From: Cerasicoccus frondis
GTDB lineage: Bacteria > Verrucomicrobiota > Verrucomicrobiia > Opitutales > Cerasicoccaceae
DNA length: 64,000 bases
Direction of reading: 5' to 3'
Assembly (NCBI GenBank): GCA_031296915.1
Contig: JAVDPC010000017.1
Location: forward strand, 1-64,000
Position 1 is the stretch's first letter. Every line of letters begins with the position of its first letter. Positions 17,636 through 26,329 of this stretch are shown in pieces. The notes below the pieces were generated by a model. The model saw only the letters and a program-made list of their open reading frames with translations, did no database searches and was not told the origin of the DNA. Both the position numbers and the translations under genes were made by a program.

Positions 17636-17664
17636 AAAAAAAAGCGACCCAGACGGGTCGCTTT
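17636..17664 (-). terminator. Rho-independent terminator of rpmH
   Basis: Stem arms aaagcgaccc (17641-17650) and gggtcgcttt (17655-17664) with a 4-base loop. On the minus strand the stem is followed by a run of T (the A-run at 17636-17643 on plus), a classic terminator for rpmH. On the plus strand the following A/T run is poor, but the hairpin could also stop the GYF_2 operon. Confidence 0.85.
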
Positions 17665-17689
17665 AAAAAATTGTTGTGGACGCTAAGCC

Positions 17690-17851
17690 TTAGCGGCAGA
17701 GGCGACGATCATGCTTGATCAGAGCCAGACGCTTGCGGCCCTTGGCGCGGCGAGCAGCGATGACTTTACGACCGCCTTTGGTCTTCGTGCGAGCGCGAAA
17801 GCCGCACTTGCGAAGGCGCTTAACTTTATGTGGACGGTAGGTTGGATCCAT
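17690..17851 (-). CDS. rpmH: 50S ribosomal protein L34
   Basis: Short gene of 53 codons, read by hand on the minus strand. The protein starts [18 protein letters not shown] and has the L34 core: [21 protein letters not shown]34 is usually about 44-47 residues; here a C-terminal tail ([12 protein letters not shown]) makes it longer. The typical neighbours rnpA and yidC do not follow; instead a terminator and a convergent gene lie downstream. A tRNA-Val gene lies 23 bp upstream on the same strand and may be co-transcribed. Confidence 0.92.
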   Translation of the reverse strand: MDPTYRPHKVKRLRKCGFRARTKTKGGRKVIAARRAKGRKRLALIKHDRRLCR

Positions 17852-17874
17852 GATGAAGTGTTCTGTTTAAAAAA

Positions 17875-17951
17875 TGGTGGGAGTAACTGGGCTCGAACCA
17901 GTGACCTCATCGATGTCAACGATGCGCTCTAGCCAACTGAGCTATACCCCC
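17875..17951 (-). tRNA. tRNA-Val (anticodon GAC)
   Basis: Full cloverleaf on the minus strand, 77 bases with encoded CCA. Acceptor GGGGGTA pairs with TACTCCC (one G-T). The D-arm is GCTC/GAGC. The anticodon stem CATCG/CGATG encloses the loop TTGACAT, giving anticodon GAC. The T-arm is ACTGG TTCGAGC CCAGT. It lies just upstream of rpmH. Confidence 0.95.
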
Positions 17952-18178
17952 GTAAATGGGAAAAGGCAGAAAAAAGACAGTTCAGCCCTCTTGGGCAAGA
18001 ATTATTTTCACTTTTTTCCTACGTCTAGCTGGACCGATAGATCTGCCCTGTGGACAAATCCAGAATCCAAGCGATCAGTGAGCGGAGAGGATTGCTGCTT
18101 TTAAGCAGGTTGGAAATATTTAAAGTAGCCGCACGTTGATCTTTCAACTTTCACATTTTTCCTTTTTCCTTCTCCACC

Positions 18179-19849
18179 GTGCTCCAATTTTTGCACATTC
18201 GCAATCTTGCTCTACTGGACGAAGTCTCCCTGGACTTCGAGCCAGGCTTCACTGCCGTCACCGGTGAAACTGGCGCTGGCAAAAGCGTGCTCTTGGGCGC
18301 GCTCTCGCTGCTGGCGGGCAATCGCGCGGAGAAGACGATCATCCGGACTGGCGCGGAGGAGTGCGAGGTGGAGGCGTCGCTGCATGTGGAGGACGGGTCG
18401 GCCCTCATTCCATTGCTCGCGGAGCTTGAGTTGCCTGCCTGTGAGGATGGTTCGTTGATCCTGCGCCGTAGCTTGCACCGAAAGCGCGGTGGTAAAGTCT
18501 TGATCAACGGCGCCCTGGCAACCGTAACTGCGCTTCAGCAGTTGGGTGAGGTGTGGATCGATTTCCATGGCCCAGGCGAGCCGCAAAAGCTTTTTCACGA
18601 GAAGAATCAGCTCTCCCTGCTCGATATTTTCGCCAAGAACGGCAAGGCGTTGGAAAAATACGAGGCTGACTACGATGCTTGGCGTGGCCTTTGGCGCGAC
18701 ATGGATAATCTTCGCAAAGCGGAGCGGCTTTCGCCCGAAGAAGCGGAGTTCTTGCAGGGGCAGATCAACGCGATTAACGAGGTTGACCCATCAGAGGAGT
18801 CGATCGAGCAGCTTGAGCGGGATTTCAACCGTCTGGACAATGCCCGTGAACTCAGTCAGCTTTCCGAGCAGACCGGGGATGGCGTGAGGGAAGCCGCCCG
18901 CGCTGCCTCCAGTGTGCTCCGCGCTGCCCGTGAATTGGCGGACATTGACCCCGCAGCGGATGTGCTGGCAGGGCGAGTGGATGCATTAATAATTGAAGCA
19001 GAAGATCTTGCGGGAGAGTATGATGCCTTGGCTAGCGGTGGAGATTTCGACCCCAGTGAGGCGGAGTCCATTCATCAGCGCATGCAGACTTGGCTGCAAA
19101 TCCGCCGTAAATACGGTCCCACGACCGAAGCGGTTCGCGCCAAGCGCGATGATTTGGTGCGCAAGATCAGTTCCCAAACCAACGTGGAGGGGCAATTGAT
19201 CAAGCTTGAGCATCGGGCTGGTGAATTGGAGAAGTTACTCCGCAAACAAGCCGATGAGCTCCGGCGAAATCGTTTGAAGGGGGCTAAAGACCTCGCTGCT
19301 CAAGCGAAAGAGCTGTTGACCAAGTTAGGCTTCAAAAAAGCAGATTTCAGCATTGAGGTCGAAACCGAGGATAAGCTTTCGCGCTACGGCCACAGTAACT
19401 GCCGCTTCGTTTTTTCGCCCAACGCTGGGCAACCGCTAATGCCGCTCAACAAGATTGCGTCCAGCGGTGAAACCGCCCGCGTAATGCTGGCCTTGAAGGC
19501 CGTTCTGGCCAAAGCGGACTCAACTGCATTGCTCGTCTTCGACGAAGTAGACGCCAACGTTGGCGGCGAAATTGGCGCTGCCGTAGGGCGTGAGCTGGCG
19601 ACCTTGGCGGGTGATCACCAGGTCTTTTGCGTGACTCACCTCCCACAAGTCGCCGCGCTCGCGAGACAGCATTTTTTGGTGGAGAAGGGCCAAGACGAGG
19701 ATTCGACCACGGTCTCCATTCGCCGCATCGACGAAGATAAAGCGCTGCGCGAAAGCGAGCTCGCCCGTATGCTGGGCGACCGCGACTCCAGCTCCGCCCG
19801 TGAACACGCTCGCCAACTCATGTCCAGCAACGTTCCATTGCATCGATAG
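18179..19849 (+). CDS. recN: DNA repair protein RecN
   Basis: SMC-like ATPase of double-strand-break repair, 556 residues, normal length. GTG start. Walker A is GETGAGKS at 29-36. Central coiled-coil regions lie at about 150-370. The C-terminal ABC signature is ASSGETARVMLALK, and Walker B is LLVFDEVDANVGG followed by THLPQVAA. A near-perfect palindrome (19850-19868, arms atttttgca/tgcaaaaat) follows the stop and may form a 3' hairpin. A small palindrome, CTGCTT-TT-AAGCAG, is 71 bp upstream; it does not match the known LexA boxes well. Confidence 0.95.
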   Translation: MLQFLHIRNLALLDEVSLDFEPGFTAVTGETGAGKSVLLGALSLLAGNRAEKTIIRTGAEECEVEASLHVEDGSALIPLLAELELPACEDGSLILRRSLHRKRGGKVLINGALATVTALQQLGEVWIDFHGPGEPQKLFHEKNQLSLLDIFAKNGKALEKYEADYDAWRGLWRDMDNLRKAERLSPEEAEFLQGQINAINEVDPSEESIEQLERDFNRLDNARELSQLSEQTGDGVREAARAASSVLRAARELADIDPAADVLAGRVDALIIEAEDLAGEYDALASGGDFDPSEAESIHQRMQTWLQIRRKYGPTTEAVRAKRDDLVRKISSQTNVEGQLIKLEHRAGELEKLLRKQADELRRNRLKGAKDLAAQAKELLTKLGFKKADFSIEVETEDKLSRYGHSNCRFVFSPNAGQPLMPLNKIASSGETARVMLALKAVLAKADSTALLVFDEVDANVGGEIGAAVGRELATLAGDHQVFCVTHLPQVAALARQHFLVEKGQDEDSTTVSIRRIDEDKALRESELARMLGDRDSSSAREHARQLMSSNVPLHR

Positions 19850-20028
19850 ATTTTTGCAGTGCAAAAATGATGCGCGAGAGGATTTGCCGAATTTGTTGAG
19901 CGATCCCTTGCTGTCTGGTCAAGAGGAAGGCCACGTACAGCAAAAGAGGCAGGTCGCATCTTCGTGCAACCTGTTTGACTCCAAGTGTTTGCACAATATG
20001 AAAATCGATCGGTCCAGCCAGAGGTTGG

Positions 20029-20331
20029 TTAGCTGCGACCGCCGGCGGCGAACATTTCCATGATGGTTGGGCGGTGGTCGCGGCCTTTTTTTAAGCCGCT
20101 GAGCAGGAAGATGGTCGCTATGGGGAGGCTGAGGACTACGTAGCCAACGCACCACATAGTGATGGCGCCTTCTTCTGGAATGAGGCCAACAATGAGGCCT
20201 AATATGACAAGGAGAATCAAGCCGTAGCCGATGACTCCGATCAGGAACTGAGCGCGAAATTGGCGCAAATCACGCTCGTCCCAAGTGCGCCGCATTTCTG
20301 CATTGCTCGGGGGTAATGGGATATCGCTCAT
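20029..20331 (-). CDS. Small two-helix membrane protein
   Basis: Protein of 100 residues with a charged N-terminus (RRTWDERDLRQFRAQF), two hydrophobic segments (about 29-50 and 58-79), and a basic C-terminus. No family is recognised. It has its own ATG, but the Shine-Dalgarno is unclear. Isolated between recN and the CNNM gene, with 176 bp to the latter. Confidence 0.6.
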   Translation of the reverse strand: MSDIPLPPSNAEMRRTWDERDLRQFRAQFLIGVIGYGLILLVILGLIVGLIPEEGAITMWCVGYVVLSLPIATIFLLSGLKKGRDHRPTIMEMFAAGGRS

Positions 20332-20507
20332 ATGTTATAAATAATCAAGCGATGTGTGTTTAGCAAGGAAAATCGGTGTTTTCGGTAATCCGGCAATGAA
20401 TTGAAATTGCTCAAATTAGCACTTGCTGAGCATTTCTGAAGCTGAAGATTCTGGTCAGTTGCTTTATGGACGGCGATGCGCGAACTCTGCTTTTGGCTGC
20501 GGTTTGA

Positions 20508-21563
20508 CTAATCACCGTCAATGCTGATGCCCATGCGCTCGGCCCTGGAGCGCCAGAGCTTACGGGCAAAGGCCTGAAGGTCTTGATGGCGGTCGTTTTC
20601 ATCGACTATTTCGAAACCCAACACTGTTTCGATAATGTCCTCGAATGTCACAACGCCAGCCACCGAACCAAACTCATCCGTGGCTAGCATGATGTGGGTA
20701 TTCTCTTCGGATAAACGATGAAAGAGCACGTCCACGGATTCGGTTTCCGGCGTTACGAGAATCGGCCGCCGCAAATCTTTAAGCTGGAAATCTCTGCCTT
20801 CGGTAGCGCAGCGATAGAGCGCTTCCGAGCGAACGATAAATCCAGTGACGTCATCGCGATTTTGACCGTAAATTGGAATGCGGGTAAATGGTTTATCCTT
20901 AATGGCGTCGAGGAAATCTTGGCCCGACATCGCTTCAGATATCATAAACACGACCGGTCGCGGCGTCATGATGTCCTCCACTTTCATAGTGTTCAGCTCG
21001 AGTATATTTTGGAAAACCGTGCGCTCATGCCGGTCGATGATGCCTTCTTCCTCGCCGAGGTTGGCCATGGCGAGCAGCTCGGCGCGGTCGGTGTGGGTTT
21101 CCTCAACACTGCCACGCGTGATAAGCCGGGTGATCTGTTTGCAGAACCAAACCAGTGGGCTGAGGAGCCGGATGAGCCAGGGGAGAATCCACGAAACAAT
21201 CGGCGCGAAAAATAACGCATAGCGCGCCCCCAGGGTTTTGGGAATAATTTCGGTGACGATGAGGATGGCGAGTGTGAGCACCCCGGCAAAAATGGATTCG
21301 CCAACGTTGCCGTAGACCTTCGCATATTGGGCTCCAGCGCCAGCCGCGCCCATGGTGTGGGCAATGGTGTTGAGCGTGAGGATGGCGGACAGCGGGCGAT
21401 CAATGTCCTCTTTGAGCTTTTCCATGCGCGCGCCCCAAGGCTTGCCGGTGGATTTTGCCGTTTCAATTTTCGAGGGGGTAACGGTCAGCAGCGTCGATTC
21501 CAGGAGTGAGCAGAGAAAGGAAAACCCGAGCGCGATCAGCACATATGTAATTAAGAGAAGCAT
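20508..21563 (-). CDS. CNNM/CorC-type membrane protein with CBS domains
   Basis: Protein of 351 residues. The N-terminal CNNM (DUF21) domain has about four membrane segments (LLITYVLIALGFSFLCSLLE, SAILTLNTIAHTMGAAGAG, VTEIIPKTLGARYA). A CBS pair follows at about 195-320 (IMTPRPVVFMISE, FTRIPIYGQNRDDVTGFI; VATDEFGSVAGVVTFEDIIE-type). The family is linked to magnesium/cobalt efflux and was formerly called hemolysin-like. The C-terminal CorC_HlyC domain usual in long members is missing, so this is the short form. Divergent from the Bat operon over 202 bp. Confidence 0.9.
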   Translation of the reverse strand: MLLLITYVLIALGFSFLCSLLESTLLTVTPSKIETAKSTGKPWGARMEKLKEDIDRPLSAILTLNTIAHTMGAAGAGAQYAKVYGNVGESIFAGVLTLAILIVTEIIPKTLGARYALFFAPIVSWILPWLIRLLSPLVWFCKQITRLITRGSVEETHTDRAELLAMANLGEEEGIIDRHERTVFQNILELNTMKVEDIMTPRPVVFMISEAMSGQDFLDAIKDKPFTRIPIYGQNRDDVTGFIVRSEALYRCATEGRDFQLKDLRRPILVTPETESVDVLFHRLSEENTHIMLATDEFGSVAGVVTFEDIIETVLGFEIVDENDRHQDLQAFARKLWRSRAERMGISIDGD

Positions 21564-21765
21564 GGTGTTCTAATACTGGAACATGTCCGGTGTGTTGGCA
21601 CAATATCAACTGGTCTGATTCTTCGCAAATACCTGCTTTCTATTTTTTGATCCAGAGTGCGAATTGGCTGCTTAACTTATATTGGAAGAAAACGCTTCTA
21701 ATTTGTGCAGAGCCAGCTTAAGGTTCTAGTCTATTGTTTGATCCCCCCAGTAACCAGCCCCCATT

Positions 21766-22764
21766 GTGACTGAAACCGAAGACTATATCTCCCAAATCAC
21801 CGCAGAGGTGCAAAACGCCAACCAGTGGTTGCCTGCCCTCTACGAACAGCTGGCCAAGCGCATCGTTGGCCAACAATACCTGATCGACCGCCTACTGGTT
21901 GGTCTGCTTGCCAACGGCCACGTGCTGCTGGAAGGCTTGCCCGGCCTCGCCAAGACTTCGACCATCAATGCGTTGGCGTTGGCGGTGAACTCCGACTTTT
22001 CGCGCATCCAATTTACGCCTGACCTTTTGCCGGCGGACTTAATTGGCACGCTGATCTACAACGCGAAGGACAATGTCTACACGACTCACAAAGGTCCGCT
22101 GTTCGGCAACTTGATTCTGGCCGACGAGATCAACCGCGCGCCTGCCAAGGTGCAGTCCGCGTTGCTCGAAGCAATGCAGGAACACCAAGTGACGATCGGG
22201 GATACTATTTACCCATTACCCGAGCCGTTCCTCGTTTTGGCGACGCAGAATCCTGTCGACCAAGAGGGCACGTATCCGCTACCTGAGGCGCAGATGGACC
22301 GCTTCATGTTAAAGGTGGTCGTCGATTATCCAGAGGAGGAGGAAGAACTACAAATCCTCGATATCATGGCGCAGACACGGCCGAAGATTCCAATCGAGCC
22401 TGTGCTTTCGCCGGAGAATATTTTGGCGATGCAGTCTATCGTCGACCAAATCTATGTCGATGAGTCGGTGCGCCGCTATATCGTCAGTTTGGTCATGACC
22501 ACACGTGACCCGGCACGTGTTGATGAAAGCCTCGTGCCATACATCAAATATGGGGCTTCGCCGCGTGCGACGATCAACCTCACCCTGGCTGCGCGGGCTA
22601 AAGCCTTCTTGTCGGGGCGTGGTTATGTGACGCCAGACGATGTTAAAGATATGGCGCTCGATGTCATGCGACACCGCATCAACACCACTTATGAAGCGGC
22701 GGCTGACGAAGTAACCCGCGAGGATATTTTGACGCGTGTGCTCGAACTGGTTCCCGTTCCTTAA
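21766..22764 (+). CDS. MoxR-family AAA+ ATPase (Bat operon)
   Basis: Protein of 332 residues, GTG start. Walker A GLPGLAKT at 57-64, Walker B LILADE at 116-121 and [18 protein letters not shown], sensor [16 protein letters not shown]. First gene of a six-gene run with DUF58, DUF4381, two VWA proteins and a TPR protein, the Bat (Bacteroides aerotolerance-like) layout. MoxR chaperones are thought to act on the VWA partners. Distinct from the MoxR at 12312. Confidence 0.93.
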   Translation: MTETEDYISQITAEVQNANQWLPALYEQLAKRIVGQQYLIDRLLVGLLANGHVLLEGLPGLAKTSTINALALAVNSDFSRIQFTPDLLPADLIGTLIYNAKDNVYTTHKGPLFGNLILADEINRAPAKVQSALLEAMQEHQVTIGDTIYPLPEPFLVLATQNPVDQEGTYPLPEAQMDRFMLKVVVDYPEEEEELQILDIMAQTRPKIPIEPVLSPENILAMQSIVDQIYVDESVRRYIVSLVMTTRDPARVDESLVPYIKYGASPRATINLTLAARAKAFLSGRGYVTPDDVKDMALDVMRHRINTTYEAAADEVTREDILTRVLELVPVP

Positions 22765-22786
22765 GCCCACTTTGGATCGCTGAATT

Positions 22787-23668
22787 ATGAGCGCCAAGCA
22801 ATGGCTGAAGCGGGTTCGCGCCGTCGAGGTGAAGACCCGGCTTCTTTCCGAGCAACTGCTACAGGGGCAGGCGCACTCGATCTTTACTGGGCGGGGGATC
22901 GACTTCGAAGATGTGCGTCCCTACCAGCCGGGTGACGACGTGCGCCGCATCGACTGGAATGTCACCGCGCGCATGCGTGAGCCCTATGTTAAGCGTTTCA
23001 TCGAAGAGCGCGAATTGACCTTTATCCTGCTTTGCGACTTGAGCTCGTCCGGTGTTTTCACGTCAGCAGAGCAGTCGAAAAATGAACTAGCCGCTGAGCT
23101 TTGCGGCGTGTTTGGGTTCAGTGCGATACGCTCAAATGATCGGGTCGGCATGGCCTTGTTCACGGATCAGGTTGAGGCTTGGATTCCTCCCGCAAAAGGC
23201 GAAGACCACGTGCTGCACATGATCAAGGGAGCGCTGTTTCATGAGCCGCTTAGCACAGGCACGAACATATCGGAGGCGATTAAATTTTTGGAGCGCGTTT
23301 CGGCGCGCCCAGCGGTGGTCGTGGTCATTTCTGACTTCATGGATGAGGGCTTTGAACGGGCGATCAAGTCTGCCAATCAGCGGCACGAAATGATGGCGCT
23401 CAACCTCATCGATCCGCGTGATTTCGAGTTGCCTCGCGTGGGATGGGTTACGCTGCAAGACCCGGAAACTGGTGACTTCGTCGAGATCAATACGAGCAAG
23501 AAAAAGGTCCGCGAAGCCTACAAAGAACGGGCTATGGCTCGCTATCGGGCGCTGCATCACAAGCTCCGCAGTGGCGGTGTGCCCGCGTTGGACATCCATA
23601 CGGATCGCCCGTATTTCGTCGATCTCTGTCAATTTTTAACCGAGCGCTCGTCGCGACGATTGGCTTGA
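22787..23668 (+). CDS. DUF58-domain protein (Bat operon)
   Basis: Soluble 293-residue DUF58 protein without membrane anchor. The DUF58 core is VRPYQPGDDVRRIDWNVTAR then EPYVKRFIEERELTFILLCD; the VWA-like part begins DLSSSGVF. It lies 22 bp after moxR and 0-1 bp before the next gene. Known role of the family: MoxR partner in envelope or stress functions, mechanism unclear. Confidence 0.92.
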   Translation: MSAKQWLKRVRAVEVKTRLLSEQLLQGQAHSIFTGRGIDFEDVRPYQPGDDVRRIDWNVTARMREPYVKRFIEERELTFILLCDLSSSGVFTSAEQSKNELAAELCGVFGFSAIRSNDRVGMALFTDQVEAWIPPAKGEDHVLHMIKGALFHEPLSTGTNISEAIKFLERVSARPAVVVVISDFMDEGFERAIKSANQRHEMMALNLIDPRDFELPRVGWVTLQDPETGDFVEINTSKKKVREAYKERAMARYRALHHKLRSGGVPALDIHTDRPYFVDLCQFLTERSSRRLA

Positions 23669-24225
23669 TGGCGGAAGAAGCGACAGATGCAAACGGTGTT
23701 GAGGAAATCGGTCTCATTGACGATTTTACGGTGGCGTCGCCACCAGTAGAAATTAGCCTGTGGTGGTACCTCGGCCCGCTCATTGGCGCCATCATCATTG
23801 CCCTTATCCTATGGCAATTACGCTCCAAAATTAAGGCCAAATACATTGAACTTACATCGCTGCCACCGCCTGATCCCGCCAAGGATGCCCGCGCGGAGTT
23901 AGCTAAACTGCGCGCCAGCATGGAGGGCATGGCCATGCGCGAATTTATCGAACGCCTGTCGAAGATCTTTCGCATCTATTTGGAGGGGCGCTATAACATT
24001 CGCGCCACCGCACAAACGACCCGTGAATTTCTCCGAGCCGCGACGGGGAATCCTGACTTTGAGCAGATGACTCGCGATAAAATCCAGGAATTTCTGGAAA
24101 CCTCAGACCAAGCCAAATTCGCGCACCGAACAGTGCCGCCAGCAACTGGCGCCGCCTTCCTGGATTGGGTCGAAAACTTTATCAAGGCGACAGAAGTCAT
24201 CATCAAGCGGGGAGGTGGCAAATGA
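23668..24225 (+). CDS. DUF4381-family protein
   Basis: Protein of 185 residues. The single membrane segment at about 33-50 (WWYLGPLIGAIIIALILW) with a soluble helical C-terminus matches DUF4381, found between DUF58 and VWA genes in Bat operons. I start at ATG 23668, which overlaps the upstream TGA by one base; a TTG one codon earlier is possible. Probably a membrane linker for the VWA pair. Confidence 0.82.
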   Translation: MAEEATDANGVEEIGLIDDFTVASPPVEISLWWYLGPLIGAIIIALILWQLRSKIKAKYIELTSLPPPDPAKDARAELAKLRASMEGMAMREFIERLSKIFRIYLEGRYNIRATAQTTREFLRAATGNPDFEQMTRDKIQEFLETSDQAKFAHRTVPPATGAAFLDWVENFIKATEVIIKRGGGK

Positions 24226-25298
24226 ACGATTTCTGGGCTCGTGTTTCTGAGCTGAGCTTTGCCTACCCATGGTTGTTTTCGCTCCTGTTGCTAATTCCCG
24301 TGGCGGTTTATTTTGCCTCACGTCATGGGCCGGCCGGATCAATTACTTTTTCGTCGACGAAGTTGCTCGCTGGTCTGGCAAAAGAGAACCGGGTAAGCCG
24401 TGGCTTCTTTCTGCGTTTGCTGCGGATTATCGGGTTGATCCTGTTGGTGGCGGCCGTCGCGCGGCCCCGTATTCCCCAAGGCGAAATACCGGATTCGGAG
24501 AAAGGCATCGACGTCATGCTCGTGCTGGATTTCTCCAAATCGATGGATGCGGAGGACTATGTTGTCGACGGGCAAAAAGTGTCGCGTCTGACTGCGTTGA
24601 GCAAGGTGATTGGAGAGTTCCTGAACGGCCGTAAGCACGACCGCTTTGGCATCGTGGGCTTTGCTAAATACCCGTACCTGACCAGTCCATTGACGCTGGA
24701 TTATGACTGGATTGAAAATGCCTTGCTCTCGATTAAAACCGAAGGTGGAACGGCGGTTGGCGAAGGCATTCACATGTCGGTGAAATACCTGCTGGCGGAT
24801 GAGCAAAAGCGGGCGGTGGAAGCCGATGGAGAAGAGCCCAAAGCGAATTCCAACTGGTATGACGTGTTGGATATGCAGGAGCAGGTGGAAGTCGAAGACT
24901 CCCGCGGTCCCGGCAAGCGACAGAAGGTGCTCATCCTCGTCTCGGATGGCATCAGCAACACCGGGATGTCGCCTATGGAGGCGGCGAAAATCGCCAAAGA
25001 GCATGATATCCGCGTGCACACGATCCGCATTAATTCAGGCACGGTGCGCCCACGAGATTTGGAGCGCGACGTCATGTACGCTATTGCGAGGGAGACCGGA
25101 GGTGAGTTTTTCCAAGCCACTAACACGGCGACATTGATGTCAATTTACCAGCAGATCGACCAGATGGAAAAAACGGTGATCGAACAGAAGCGTTTCCAAA
25201 ATTTTGAGGAGATTTATTATTGGTATGCTGGGGCTGGGTTAGGTTGTCTGGTGCTTAATTTCCTGCTTTGGCAGACGTTGAAAAGGAGGCTGCCATGA
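24222..25298 (+). CDS. batA: BatA-like VWA-domain membrane protein
   Basis: Protein of 358 residues. N-terminal membrane segments at about 15-33 and 64-82 precede a von Willebrand A domain with an intact metal site: Asp103-Phe-Ser-Lys-Ser107 (VLDFSKSMD) and later LILVSDGISNTG. A C-terminal membrane segment lies near 330-350. Start ATG 24222 overlaps the previous stop (ATGA); a longer reading from 24165 is out of the family pattern. An insert with acidic residues (about 205-230) interrupts the VWA domain. Likely forms a complex with BatB and the TPR protein. Confidence 0.9.
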   Translation: MNDFWARVSELSFAYPWLFSLLLLIPVAVYFASRHGPAGSITFSSTKLLAGLAKENRVSRGFFLRLLRIIGLILLVAAVARPRIPQGEIPDSEKGIDVMLVLDFSKSMDAEDYVVDGQKVSRLTALSKVIGEFLNGRKHDRFGIVGFAKYPYLTSPLTLDYDWIENALLSIKTEGGTAVGEGIHMSVKYLLADEQKRAVEADGEEPKANSNWYDVLDMQEQVEVEDSRGPGKRQKVLILVSDGISNTGMSPMEAAKIAKEHDIRVHTIRINSGTVRPRDLERDVMYAIARETGGEFFQATNTATLMSIYQQIDQMEKTVIEQKRFQNFEEIYYWYAGAGLGCLVLNFLLWQTLKRRLP

Positions 25299-26329
25299 AG
25301 CTGATTTATCCAGAAGTATTCTGGTTTGGCCTCCTGGGCTTGGCGTGCTTGTTTGGTGTCTTTGTCTGGTCAAACTGGCGGGCGAAGAAGCGACTGCATT
25401 TATTTCTAGGGCCAGCAATCAGCCGCGTGTCCAATCTGGGCGCCGTCTATGCGCGGAATCGCCTGAAGGCGCTGCTATTCTTGATCGGTTTACTGTTTAT
25501 CGTCATGGCGTTGGCTCGGCCGGTGCTTGAGCCGGAAGAGCAGGAGATCAAGCGTATCGGGATGGATTACTTTATCGTGCTGGATGGCTCGAAAAGCATG
25601 CTCGCGACGGATATGGAAGGCAATCGGCTGGAGGCGGCCAAGCGCGCGATCAAGAAACTGCTGGATGTGTCCAACGGTGATCGCGTTGGTCTGGTGGTTT
25701 TTGCTGGAAAGGGTTACTTGCGCGCGCCGCTCACGTTTGACTTCGCCGCGTATAATCTCGTACTGGATCATGTCAGCGCATCGAACACCTACCCGGGTGG
25801 AACGAGTCTCGAAAGTGGCCTGGAGCGGGTGTCTGATGCCATGGCGCCGATGGATCTTAAACAGAAAGCTGTGATTGTCATTTCCGATGGTGAGGAACTG
25901 GAAGGTGATGCGGTGGGCTTTGCGCGGCGTATGGCTAGCGAAGACAACATTACCGTACATACCGTGGCAGTGGGGACGATGGAAGGCGCCAAGATCGAGC
26001 TGTTTCGGCGTGGCGACAAAATTCACTATCAACGGGATGCTTATGGCAGCGAGGTTGTTTCCCGGATGGATCGTTCATTGCTTCGGCGGGTCGCTGAAGC
26101 TGGTCGCGGCAAATTCATCGAGCTCGACGAAGACGGTGACGCGCTGACCAATTTATACTACGAATCGCTCAAGCCACTGGGCGACGAGGCGGACGCGGCG
26201 CAAATGAAAGGCTATGTTGAGTTTTTCCCGATTCCGCTGTTAATTGGCTTCGTGGTCTTGTTGCTACAAATGGTTATCCCCGAGAAAAATATGCGGCATA
26301 CGCCGCGTGCCATCCTGATCGATGAATAA
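25295..26329 (+). CDS. batB: BatB-like VWA-domain membrane protein
   Basis: Protein of 344 residues, paralogous to the preceding one. An aggagg Shine-Dalgarno and ATGA overlap fix the start at 25295. N-terminal membrane segments at about 7-26 and 58-75. The VWA metal site is Asp97-Gly-Ser-Lys-Ser101, with GGTSLESGLERV and VIVISDGEE. The C-terminal segment at about 309-325 (IPLLIGFVVLLLQMV) returns to the membrane. The MIDAS is complete, so metal-dependent ligand binding is likely. Confidence 0.9.
   Translation: MKLIYPEVFWFGLLGLACLFGVFVWSNWRAKKRLHLFLGPAISRVSNLGAVYARNRLKALLFLIGLLFIVMALARPVLEPEEQEIKRIGMDYFIVLDGSKSMLATDMEGNRLEAAKRAIKKLLDVSNGDRVGLVVFAGKGYLRAPLTFDFAAYNLVLDHVSASNTYPGGTSLESGLERVSDAMAPMDLKQKAVIVISDGEELEGDAVGFARRMASEDNITVHTVAVGTMEGAKIELFRRGDKIHYQRDAYGSEVVSRMDRSLLRRVAEAGRGKFIELDEDGDALTNLYYESLKPLGDEADAAQMKGYVEFFPIPLLIGFVVLLLQMVIPEKNMRHTPRAILIDE

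Noticed and set aside
17711..17932. 73-codon plus-strand ORF
   Set aside because: Antisense to rpmH and tRNA-Val.
18095..18108. Palindrome ctgctt-tt-aagcag upstream of recN as a LexA box
   Set aside because: Spacing does not fit the E. coli-type box and I know of no matching motif; may be chance.
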